Shown in pieces: positions 32,030 to 42,716 of a stretch of 64,000 nucleotides of DNA; the first letter of the stretch is position 1, and the number at the start of each line of letters is the position of its first letter. A program made the position numbers and the translations under genes. This DNA comes from Chenopodium formosanum (Eukaryota > Streptophyta > Magnoliopsida > Caryophyllales > Amaranthaceae). Location of the stretch: NCBI GenBank assembly GCA_024500155.1, contig CM044868.1, positions 31,035,165-31,099,164 on the forward strand. The letters are read 5' to 3'. The notes under the pieces were generated by a model. The model saw only the letters and a list, made by a program, of their open reading frames with translations. It was not told the origin of the DNA and did not search any database.

Positions 32030-34759
32030 CTCGCTCGTTTATTTTTGAAATCATAATATTTTCAAGGTGTTTTTATGGCTTAATTTTTCTGGTTTTAAGT
32101 TGCTAATTAGATTAGTAACTCGGTTTTTCAATTTTTACCTCGTATTAGAGCTGTCTTCAGCTCCCGAACCCAGATTTCAACCCAAAAGTAGTGAATTTTG
32201 GGTGGAAAAGGCGTTCTGGAAATGGTTTTACCCTTTTAGGACTCGGTTTTTAGCCATAAAACGACCAGAAATGCATTTTTCGAGGGATTTTTCGTTTTGA
32301 CGAAAAATTTTAAGTCTTTCTAACCTTGAAAATTGATTGCATATTTATGGTGGTTATGTATTTGGTTCTTTCCTTAATTTATATGCAATTTTAGACCACT
32401 TTAAGCATGATTACTTGGTAGTAATTGGTGCTTGAAAGTTTGGTTTTATTTTTCACATAATTGCAAATTGATTGCATTAAGTGTGAAATTGTTATTCTTT
32501 GTTGCTTCCAAGTACTAAAGATTCAATCTTTATTTATGATAAGTGATTGAAACTTTGAGTTACTAAATTCCATGAATTTTGGTTAAACTTTGTTGATTTA
32601 ATCATTTTTTAGTTGATTGGAATCATAAAGTTTAAAACTTGTGATTGAAATTGGTTTATCTTCATATTGGAAGATATAATTTTTCATGGAGTCACAAGTA
32701 TTAAAGTTGGAGTCTTTATTGAACTTATGTTCATTTTTCCAACTCCCTTTTATTTTGTCAAAATCTCAAGATTAATTTAAAGTGATTAAATTAATAATGA
32801 GAATTGCCCTAATTTATTTCATTACACCAAGTTAAACCAATTTTATTAAAGAATGCTTCTTGGAAATAAATTTGGTTAATTGCTTTGGATGAATTATTTA
32901 AGTTGGACTTGTAATTTTTCATTTTTCCTCCAAATTGATTCTAAAATTAATTTAGAAATGATTTATAATGTCACACACAAAATCGATAATTTTCGAAACA
33001 TTAGCACGCAACACGAGGCCTAAGAGCCTCGAGCTAGCTCTCGGCCGGCTGGGATGCTCACACAACCCATTTGTGGTTGCCGAGGCTGCTGGGCACTTTG
33101 TTCTTAGGTTCTTGGTGCTGTGCGTGTGTGTGTGCGAGGAAGGGCGTGGGCTGCTGCTCGCTGCAAGCAGCATAGCGAGCCAGCCAGCAGCAAGCAGCAG
33201 CATGGCGCAGCAGCAGCATAATGTTGTGCGCGCTGTGCATGCTTCTACGCTTGACCGGGCTGGGCGTAGCGCATGCGAGCACAAGTAGCCCACATGCATG
33301 CTTTGTGTTGCGGGGGTGCGCATGGGCATACTACGTGCTTGTTGTACGGTACGTACAATCCCATAATTGGCACAATAACCCCGGGTTATTAAGGCGATGC
33401 TATTTTAAAGTTAATTTTAGCGTTGCTTAATATGTAAATAAGGGGTTTTTTTTTTTTGGACTCCAAGTCTTAGTGCTAGGCACTTAGACATTTTTGAATT
33501 CGTAATTTTGCTTAAATTGTCGTTTTAATTATTTTAATTATTTTGTTTATTTAATTAAAATTTTTGGAGGCTATGCCTCGGTTTTTGAGCGACATTTGCA
33601 AAAATTAATTTTGGCAAATATTTGGGTTCACCGATTTAATTAATTGGATTAGTTAAGTTGGATGCGGAATTTAGTGGGAGTGTCTCTTAGTTATTTCCAT
33701 AACCGGTTAAAACAACTTTGACTAGTTTAATTAGGCGTGTTAATTGGATTAACCGCCTACATTAGTTACTAGTTCTTGCGCGTTTTATGCATTGTTACTT
33801 GTTTATCGCTGTAAAATGCATGGGCCATTCACAGATAGTGAATGGATGACTGGAATGTAAATTCTCTCACAGGTTTTATGAAATGGCAACTAGTGTTGCC
33901 TGATTAGGATAGAAAATACGGACTGTGATCCGTGATGTATTTTTGTAAATCTAAATACGGTCTACAAACCGTTGAGTATTTTTGTACCTTAATATTTAGA
34001 TTAGTCCTAATCGTAGATACTAGCAATTGTATTATTTTGGTCAAGTCTTGAAGACAGGGTTCTTAGAAGACAAAGCCATGAAGTTGCAAATGAAGACCTT
34101 TTGAAGACTTGAAGATCTCAAGGGGTCATGCTAGTTACCAAATGCATCTCTATTTATGTTTTCGATAATTTTTTATGTTTATATATATGAATTATATGTT
34201 AGATGTATGTTTAGGATTTCGAATGTTGAGATGATTAATTAAGTTCACTTAAATCAACCAACATAGAAACCCTAGGTCCCTAAAATATTGAGTAAAACTT
34301 GCCATTCCAAAACACACTTACCAACCGAACGAGGGTAGTGGTGGGCTACGCAAAAGCGAGGCATCACTACTTCTCCAAGGAACGTAAGGCATACCGTGTA
34401 TGCAAGGTGGTTTTGGTTATACTCAGTGATATGAGTGATGGAGTCCTAACATGTCGTGGCAAAGTGAATAAATTGTTTAGAGAGCATTGGATGCGACGAT
34501 TTATTCAACCAAGAGTGGCTTGGAGCCATTAGCAAAGCGTTTCTTACCTTAGGAGATTAAGTGTTAAGACAAGTCAAAGCATGCTTAACCACTCTTTATT
34601 TCTTTGGATCTTGGAATCGACTTATTCTCACCTAAAATGGGGACAATATTTAATGTGTGAATAAGACGTTTTAAATAAGTTTGATTAAAATGCATGAATT
34701 CAATCTTATTTAAGTATAATGAATGGTTTTTCATTTCAAATTCTTTCAATTGTAGAATC
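32030..34759 (+). other. Copia leader, unusually long (2.7 kb)
   Basis: No credible gene. AT-rich except for 33000-33350, which is GC-rich and repeats the word style of the LTR (gagctagctctcggccggctggg, gcagcagcat, gcatgcgagc). A poly-T run lies at 33446-33458. The gag ATG is at 34760. Small open frames here follow the repeats and show no domain. Confidence 0.7.
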
Positions 34760-35640
34760 ATGTCTTCAAATAACTCAAACAACCAATTCTCGTTATGCTC
34801 AATTCTCGACAAGGAAAAGCTGAGTGGGCCAAATTTTCTTGATTGGCAAAGGAACTTGCGAATTGTTCTCGTGCAAGAGCAAAAGGAATATGTTCTTGAG
34901 GAGGAAATGCCCGAGGCTCCCAATGAGGAGGTGACTCAAGCTGCCCTAAATCGATGGCAAAGTGCCAATCGAGATGTCAAATGCATCATGTTGGCCACAA
35001 TGTCTCCTGAGCTTCAAAAGACTTTCATTGAAAAAGAGACAGCTTTTGAGATCATTTATGAATTGCAGAATATGTTCCAAGAGCAGGCCTGAACTGAAAA
35101 GTTTGAAACCCACAGGTAGATCCTTGAGAGCAAGCTTAAGAAAGGAGAGCCAGTCAGCCCACATGTACTCAAAATGATTGGATTGTTTGAAAACATGGGA
35201 AGGCTTGATGCAGGGTATTCAACCGAGATGGCAATTGACATCATTCTCCACTCGCTGCACAAAGGCTATGATCAGTTCAAGATGAACTATAATATGCACA
35301 ACATGGAGAAAACCCTCACCGAGCTTCATGGTATGTTGAAGCAAGCTGAGCAAACGCTCAAGGATGAGGGAAAGCATGATATGCTCATGATTAAAAAGGG
35401 CAAGCCGTTCAAATTTTCGGGCAAGAAGAAGAAAGTCTTTAAGGGGAAAGGTAAGGAGAAAACTTTTCCGCCTAAGTCTAAAGCTACCAAAGATAAGAAG
35501 GTAGCGTCTTCTAAATCTGATTCCGAATGTTTCTACTGTAAAAAGAAGGGACATTGGAAGAGAGATTGCCTCAAGTTCAAGGAAGATAAGAAGAACGAAA
35601 CCTTTGCTTTTGAATCAGGTATATTCGTTATAGACTTTAA
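34760..35640 (+). pseudogene. Copia gag
   Basis: ATG at 34760 (MSSNNSNNQFSLCSIL) begins a gag with LSGPNFLDWQRNLRIVLVQEQ, typical of plant copia gag. A stop at 35090-35092 and another about 25 bases on break it. The same frame continues from about 35120 to 35725 (LKKGEPVSPHVLKMIGLFENM..., a lysine-rich tract 35400-35510). A CCHC zinc knuckle CFYCKKKGHWKRDC lies at about 35528-35569. The nucleocapsid is intact, the capsid interrupted. Confidence 0.85.
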
Positions 35641-35960
35641 CTTCACTAGCTTAACATCATGGGTATTAGATACCGGATGTGGCTCACAACCTTTGTTCCA
35701 ATTCTCAAGGACTAAGAACCGCTAGAAGGCTAGAGAAGGGAGAGATTGAACTCCGGGTCGGCAATGGAGCCAGAATTGGTGTCGTATCCGTAGGAACTCT
35801 CAGTTTGTCTTTGCCCACTAGGCTAGTTTCGGAACTCGATAATGTTTATTATGTTCCTAACATTAATAAAAACATTATTTCAATTTCGGCGTTGAACGCC
35901 AAAGGTTTTGAATTTCGAGTAAAGGACAAAGAATGTTCGTTTTATCTCGATAATGTTTTA
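35641..35960 (+). pseudogene. Copia protease
   Basis: SWVLDTGCGSQ (about 35659) is the copia protease active site D-T-G. A frameshift follows within about 30 bases; the second half (RLEKGEIELRVGNGARIGVVSVG, VYYVPNINKNIISISAL) is in the frame used by integrase. Frameshifted, so inactive as it stands. Confidence 0.8.
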
Positions 35961-37100
35961 TATGGTATTGCGCATTCTGAAAATGGCCTTTATGTGCTTT
36001 CTTTAGACAAACAAGTTTATAATGTGAATAATGATACCAAAAGAGCTAAGACCATTGAGTCAAATCAGACTTACTTGTGGCATTGTTGTCTTGGCCACAT
36101 CAACATCAAACGCATCAAGAAACTTCTACAAGAAGGTGTTCTTGACTCTTTCGATTTAGAATCGTTTGAGAATTGCGAGGGATGTCTATTAGGCAAGATG
36201 ATTAAACAACCATTCTCCAAGTTGGGAGAAAGGGCAAGTGACTTATTCGGTCTTATACATACCGATGTATGTGGACCAATGAGCTCAACCACAAGGAATG
36301 GACATGGATATTTCATCACTTTCACAGACGACTATAGTAGATATGGCTATGTCTACCTCACGTCGCATAAATCTGAATCATTTGAAAAGTTCAAAGAATT
36401 TCAGAGTGAAGTTGAAAATAAGGTTGGCAAGAAAATCAAAGCCCTTCGATCGGATCGAGGTGGTGAATACTTGAGCCAAGATGACCATCTGAAAGAAAAG
36501 GGTATACTTTCATAATTGACACCTACAGGAACTCCTCAATGGAACGGAGTATCCGAAAGGAGAAATCGAACCTTGTTTGACATGGTACGATCAACAATGG
36601 TCTTAGTGATCTTCCTATCTCTTTCTGGGGACACACACTTCTAACTGCGGCACTAACACTAAACCGTGCTCCATCAAAAGCTGTAGAAATGACTCCAAAT
36701 GAATTTTGGACGAAGAAACCTCCTAGGTTATCTTTTCTAAAGATATGGGGATGTGAAGCATATGTCAAGAAATTGATTTCTGACAAACTTCATCCCAAAT
36801 ATGACAAGGTTTACTTTGTGGGCCACCCAAAAGAAACCAAAGGGTATTACTTCTACAACAAATCGGAGAACAAAGTGTTTGTTGCTCGCGATGGTGTCTT
36901 TTTGGAGAAGGAGCACCTTTCCAAAATGACAAGAGGAAGGAAAATCGAACTCGACGAAGTTCGTGAGGATGAGCAACAAAATCATAATGACAGTCAAAGT
37001 GCTCAAACAGCATCTGTTGACGCAGGTCAAAATGATCAAAATGTGCAAAGTCGAACCGACAATGCAAATGCTCAATCCATTACCCTACGTAGGTCTTAGA
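35961..37100 (+). pseudogene. Copia integrase
   Basis: HHCC domain LWHCCLGHINIKRIKKL...CEGCLLGKM (about 36076-36200). Catalytic Asp in HTDVCGPM (about 36262), Asp in RSDRGGEYLS (about 36450), then a stop at 36513-36515 directly before LTPTGTPQWNGVSERRN with the Glu (about 36550). A frameshift near 36600, then TPNEFWTKKPPRLSFLKIWGC and YYFYNKSENKVFVARD, to a stop at 37097-37099. All D-D-E residues are visible but the frame is broken. Confidence 0.85.
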
Positions 37101-38758
37101 GGCCGAGATCTCAACCTGATAGATATCTTGGTTTAGTATTAACCGAGAATCAGGACATCCTGATTATGGATGGAGATGAACCGGCAACCTACAAGCAAGC
37201 GATGGCAAGCACCGACTCTATTAAATGGCAAGAGGCCATGAGATCTGGAATGGATTCCATGTTTGAAAATCAAGTCTGGGACTTGGTTGACTTACCCGAA
37301 GGTTATACACCTATCGGATGTAAGTGGATTTTCAAGTTGAAAACCGACAAGGATGGAAATGTATTCATTTACAAAGCTAGATTGGTGGCAAAAGGTTACA
37401 GACAAGTTCATGGTATTGATTACGATTAAACCTTTTCACCAGTCGCAATGCTTAAATCCGTTCGGATCCTCCTAGAAATTGCTGCATATTACAATTATGA
37501 AATATGGTAGATGGACGTCAAAACCGCCTTCCTTAATGGTTAATTGGTAGAAACTGTGTATATGACACAGCCTGGAGGTTTTGTCGATCAAAACAATACT
37601 AGGAAAGTTTGTAAGCTTAAGAAGTCCATTTATGGACTAAAGCAAGCAAGCAGAAGTTGGAATCTGCGATTCGATGAAGCCATCAGTAAGTTTGGTTTTA
37701 TCAAGAATCCAGATGAATCTTGTGTTTACAAGAAGGTTAGTGGGAGTGACATCGCCTTCCTAGTCTTATATGTTGATGACATATTGCTCATTGGAAAGAA
37801 CATTCCGTTGTTATACTCTGTAAAGGCCTGGCTTGGAAAGTGCTTCTCAATGAAAGACTTGGGAGAGGCTCAGTACATACTAGGCATCAAGATCTATAGG
37901 GATAGATCGAAAAGGATGATTGGATTGAGTCAGAGTACTTATATTGATAAGGTACTTGCTCGATTTGGCATGGAGGAGGCCAAGAGAGGTCACCTGCAAA
38001 TGTCACATGGCATAACCCTAAGCAAGAAGCAGTGTCCACAGGCACCTGATGAGCGGGTAAGAATGAATCAGATTCCATATGCTTCGCTTATTGGATCGAT
38101 CATGTATGCCATGATATGTACTAGGCCAGATGTATCGTATGCCTTGAGTGCTACGAGCCGTTACCAATCAGACCCAGGAGAGGCGCATTGGACTGCGGCC
38201 AAAAATATCCTAAAGTACCTGAAAAGGAACAAGGATAAATTCCTGGTGTATGGTGGTGCAGAGGATTTAGTTGTGGAAGGTTATATCGACGCAAGCTTCC
38301 AGATAGACAGAGAAGATTTCAAATCGCAATCTGGATATATGTTCTGTCTAAATGGAGGGGCGTTTAGTTGGAAGAGCGCAAAGCAGAGTACAACTGCAGA
38401 TTTTACAACTGAAGCCGAATACTTAGCAGCTGCTGAAGCAGATAAGGAGCCTATTTGGATTCGTAAGTTCGTTGGTGAACTTGATGTTGTACCCTCTATA
38501 AAGGGTCTAATATCCCTTTATTGTGTCAACAATGGAGCTATTGCTCAGGCCAGAGAGACTAGGGAACATCAGAAGGTCATACATGTCAAGCGGCGATTTC
38601 ACATGATTCGAGAATGGAAATCAGAGGGTGAAATCAGAATTTGCAAAGTTGGAACGGATGACAATGTAGCCGATCCAGTTACTAAACCTTTGCCTCAAGT
38701 GAAGCACAACAAGCACATTGAGGCAATGGGAATCAAGCATGTAGGAGACTGGCTTTGA
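37101..38758 (+). pseudogene. Copia reverse transcriptase and RNase H
   Basis: One frame throughout, with stops at about 37427, 37508 and 37541, then open 37544-38758 (404 codons). RT motifs: CKWIFKLKTDKDGN, KARLVAKGY, MDVKTAFLNG, KLKKSIYGLKQASR and LVLYVDDILLIG with the Y-V-D-D box (about 37765). RNase H: GYIDASFQID, SWKSAKQSTTADFTTEAEYLAAAEA and HVKRRFHMIREW, ending VGDWL. RNase H is intact; RT is cut by three stops near its N-terminus. Confidence 0.9.
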
Positions 38759-39640
38759 TTTCCTTGTTTAGTGTTTTAGTTAATTTTGAGAAAAATTAAT
38801 GTAAAACGCTAAGGAAAACCATTCATGTTTTGGAGTAATGTAAAATTTCATGCAATATTTTATTACTCCGTTATGCTATTTAATTATGGTTTAGGATTAA
38901 ATAATGAGTCCATTTGATTATGAGAATATTCAAAATAAGGTATCAAGACCAGTCTTGGTAAGGAAACACCTATTAAGTGAACATTGAATATTATAATCGA
39001 AAATTATCCCTAATCAAGGTCATTTAAACGATGGACGATTAATGACCAATTGAGATTAGCGTGTAGTCTGATTTATAGCACCGTTTCATGTGCTACAAGG
39101 ACATGATTGTCATAAATCATTTGCACAAGTATTGGTTTAGAACCATACTAGATCGACCTATGATAATACTTTAAGAAATTAAAAATTTGTCATAAGTATA
39201 CTTCTCATTATGGCTATCAAAACCTATTTCCTCGACCATGAGTATTGTGAGTTCTCTTGTTTGAGTACAAGTTCGCTTTGATGTTGTCAAACGTCTGCCG
39301 TAATAGGGGATTATAACGGCAACACTCAGGCGACTAGGTCCTCTCAGTAAGAGGAGCTACATTACTAGACTGGGAATGTCCCCCTACTAAAATAGGGAAG
39401 ATATCTTAGTTGTATACAAGGCCTCTTGTAGAGCGAGACTGTAAAATGCATGGCCGTGCTCGGATGGATTTTAGAAATCATCTGTTTATTGACAGACGGA
39501 CTCGGAATCGAGAAACACTTCTGGACGTAATAAGGATGACAAAACAAATCTTACCTTATAGTTCATGAAGAGACATTAAGCGACATAAGAAAAAGGTTGT
39601 ACACAAAATGCTTACTTGTACGGAAGGACAAGTGGGAGAT
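38759..39640 (+). other. Copia 3' UTR and polypurine tract
   Basis: Non-coding 880 bp. It ends with the purine run around 39625-39640 (gacaagtgggagat) directly before the 3' LTR, the plus-strand primer of copia elements. No other structure noted. Confidence 0.75.
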
Positions 39641-41083
39641 TGAAAGGAATGGTGTCCTTCGAACAAGTGTACTATTCCTTTAGTGGGTTCAGAATTATTA
39701 GAAAGCTAATATATTCAGTGAGGTCAAGTGATCGGAATGCCTGGGTGGAGGCCGCTTCCGATCAGTTATATTAATGAATAATTATTATTACAGCTTAATA
39801 TTGAATGAACCCTTCGGGTCACACCCAAGCAATTAACAAACCGAACCGACGAATTAATTCGGAAGGAATTAATGAGTCGACCAAGTAATATTTATTTAGA
39901 TGTCGGAAATTCGAGCTTAGAGCGTCGAAACCGAGCGTCGGAAGTCGAGTCGAAAAATAGTGAAAGACGAGACGAGAAATAGTAATAAATCAACAAAAGA
40001 CCAAAATACCCCGAGCATCGGAATGCCCAAGCAAACCGAGTGCAAAGGGCGTATGTCCTAGCATGGTGGCTAGCATGCACACCAAGCCGAGCCTAGGCTG
40101 GCTGGTGTGTTCTAGCGCACCCATGCTAGCATCGCAAGGCTAGGCGCTGCCTAGAGCGTGCTAGCATGCTAGGCACAGCCTTGGGCACGCAATGGCTAGC
40201 AAGCCATGCCGCAAAAAGCTGCAGTAGCTAGCACGCTAGGCGCGTCAGCTCGCCACAGCTAGCAGCAGCATGGCTAGGCCATTGCTTGCTGCCTAGCAGC
40301 GCTGGCCAAGGCACAAGGCGAGCAGCAGCCCGAACAAGCATGCTGGACTTGCTAGGCAGCAGCACCTGGCAGCCCGCATGCGAGTGCTGGGCCTGCTGGG
40401 CTTGTTGGGCATGGCTGCCACGAACAGCAGCACATGGCAGCCCACCTTGGCTGCCTTGGTGCCCAAGGGTGGGTGCCATGTGGCTTGTGGTCCTTGAGTG
40501 TGTGTGGAGTGAGGTGGCCGGTTATGGGAGAGGGAGTGGGGAGAAAATTTGGTCCCCCCCTTCTCCAAGTGGTCCTCACCTAACCACTTACATCAGCTTG
40601 CCACTTGTTGATTTATTACTAGCTTGATTATTAATTTTATTTTAGCTTTAAAATAAAATGGAAAAATCATACTATCCCACATTGATGGGAGAGTAAATGA
40701 TACTCCCATCATTTCCTATAAATACCCAAGTATGGGCATTGGGAATGATGCTTGAGTAAGAGTTGAAAAAGGCATCTTAATTAGTGAAAACCTTTGAACT
40801 CAATATAATTACTCGGGTTTTATTGGTCGGGTCTTGCTAACCCCAAGACATTGGACCTAGTCGGTTTTGTTGGTGCGGGTGGACTTCGTTGGAGGTCTCC
40901 GTGTGAGCGGGACTTGAAGCTTTCAAGTAAGAGCTCATTTTGGAGCGAAGGACGCGTCAAAGGTAATAAAATTATCTTAATCTTGTGATTAATATAATTA
41001 TGTTTATGGTTTTATTTATTGCGAGTGCGGTCTTGTTTTTTGGGTTTGTTTCCGCGGTGAGTCGGACTCACCAAACCCCAACA
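39641..41083 (+). repeat. Copia 3' LTR
   Basis: TGAAAGGAATGG...CCCCAACA, colinear with the 5' LTR. It contains an extra hairpin-like stretch (40433-40480) absent from the 5' copy. Palindromic-word cluster 40045-40480, TATA box 40717-40724. Followed by TTTAA (41084-41088). Confidence 0.94.
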
Positions 41084-42236
41084 TTTAACATCCCCTTGTC
41101 AGCCAGATGGTCCAACGCCCATTGAAGGCTGAAGCAGTCGTTAGTGTCATCGCCAACTTCCTCATGGTATTGGCAGAATTTATTTTTGTTCCTTGATTGA
41201 ATGGAACTTTTCATTGGATTCGGCCTCTCTAGAGACAGCCGGTCCTTGATCTCCATGAGGATGGAGTTGCATTCCTTGTTCAACTCGTACTTAGGAACGT
41301 ACGGTTTAAATTATTTCTTATTCTTCTGAGACAGATGGTTAGAATCACTAACCGCCCAAACTTCTTTTCTTTTCTTGCTCTCTTCTTTTTTCTTGGCTAG
41401 CTGAGTAGGCCGGCTGTCTTTCTGCTTGTCAGACTTCTTAGAGTCCGACTGGTTACCAGGCAAGCAGAGGTCGGTTGCTTGAATATAGCTTTCCACCTCC
41501 CTCAGGGCCGCCTGTAAAGTGAAAGCCCCTTTTCTGACTAGGTCGAACTTAAAAGTCAACCCGTCTCTCAAACCCTTGAAAAATTCTGTAAAAAGCTACC
41601 TCGTCATACAGTCCTTGAATCTGAACTCTAATCAGATTGAACCGCCTGACATAGGAGCGCAATCCTTCTCTCTCCCCCTGCTTAATGGTGCTCAAGTCAA
41701 GACTTGTTTTCTTCGAAGGGATGTTCATCGAGAAGTTGGAAGCAAACAGGAAGGCAAACTTTCTGAATCTATCAATGGACCCGGCTGGCAAGTTGCCAAA
41801 CCATTGTTGGGCAATGCCCTTCAATGTAGCCGGGAAGCATCGACACCAAGTGGTATCATCCAACCTCTGTAAGTACATGAGGTTTGTGTAGGCCATGAGG
41901 TGATCTTCCGGGATGGAGGTACCGTCATAGGTGCCTACCAAAATATTTTTAACCTTGGCCGGCTGTGCTGCCTCTGTTATCTCACGGGTGAACACATAAG
42001 GTTGTTCACTCAGGCAGAGCAGACGAAGCTGCCAGTCTAGTGGCTGGACGTTGTTGTATGCTGCCTGAACTCCGAAGAGGGCAGGCTGCATTAAATAAGG
42101 AGAATACTGACCGTAGACCTGAGAAGGTACATACGGTGCAGTCCCAATCATCTAAGGACTAGAATGGACGGTATTACCGCCTGTTTGGCTCTCATGCAAG
42201 GAAGGTACATTCCCTACAGAGGTGTTGTTGAAGTTG
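41084..42236 (-). pseudogene. GYP-Z gag, N-terminal and central part
   Basis: Minus-strand frame 42151-41549 reads YTNLMYLQRLDDTTWCRCFPATLKG and AQQWFGNLPAGSIDRFRKFA, the retrotransposon gag (capsid) domain. After a frameshift comes a Lys/Glu-rich stretch (41571-41311), then FCQYHEEVGDDTNDCFSLQWALDHLADKG (41180-41090), a zinc-knuckle-like motif. It continues across the copia element to 30612. Upstream it is cut at about 42237 where a GYP-A/D-type pol patch begins, so the true start, leader and LTR are missing. Confidence 0.8.
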
Positions 42237-42716
42237 TCACAACTGACCTTGCCCCTCTTGATGTATTGACCGATGAATTTAATAAAATGAGTACCTTTGC
42301 TTACAATGCGTGTCATTCCCCTAACCCTGATCAATATAGCTTTGCTAATGATAAAAATGACAAAGAAATAATAAAAGCAATAGAAGAACACGAAAATAAA
42401 ACGGCAGTTATCGAAGATACAGAAAAAGTTAATATTTCAAATAATACGACTATTAAAGAAGTAAAAATCGGATTAACACTAAGTCAAGATGAACACAAAG
42501 AGCTAATTAACTTGCTTAGTGAATTTGTTGATGTATTTTCTTGGTCATACAAAGATATTCCAGGAATTTACAAGGATATAGCTCAGCATACGATACCACT
42601 CATTCCAGGTATGAAGCCTGTCAAACAAAAGTTGCGCCGCATGAAACCGGATATGGCTCTCAAAATCAAAGAAAAAATCAAAAGGCAATTGGCTGCAGGT
42701 TTCATCAAAGTATCCT
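42237..42716 (+). pseudogene. Patch of GYP-A/D-type pol (linker plus RT N-terminus)
   Basis: About 480 bp, near-identical in sense to GYP-A 14848-15077 joined to 17060-17295: TDLAPLDVLTDEFNKMSTFAY, VKIGLTLSQDEHKELINLL, FVDVFSWSYKDIPGI and KQKLRRMKPDMALKIKEK...GFIKVS. It lacks the CACTA insertion, giving the empty site. It is opposite in orientation to GYP-Z and sits between GYP-Z gag and the GYP-Z antisense ORF, where the LTR and leader would be expected. Both ends are abrupt. Confidence 0.85.

Larger units (their letters stand above)
30613..41083 (+). mobile_element. Ty1/copia LTR retrotransposon, nested in GYP-Z gag
   Basis: LTRs 30613-32016 and 39641-41083 (TG...CA), TSD TTTAA, a degenerate tRNA-iMet-like PBS after the 5' LTR, and a polypurine tract before the 3' LTR. 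Gene order gag, protease, integrase, RT, RNase H is diagnostic of copia. Several stops and frameshifts. About 13 differences between LTRs over the first ~265 bp by eye, so it is younger than GYP-A, consistent with its innermost position. Lineage within copia not assigned. Confidence 0.95.
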
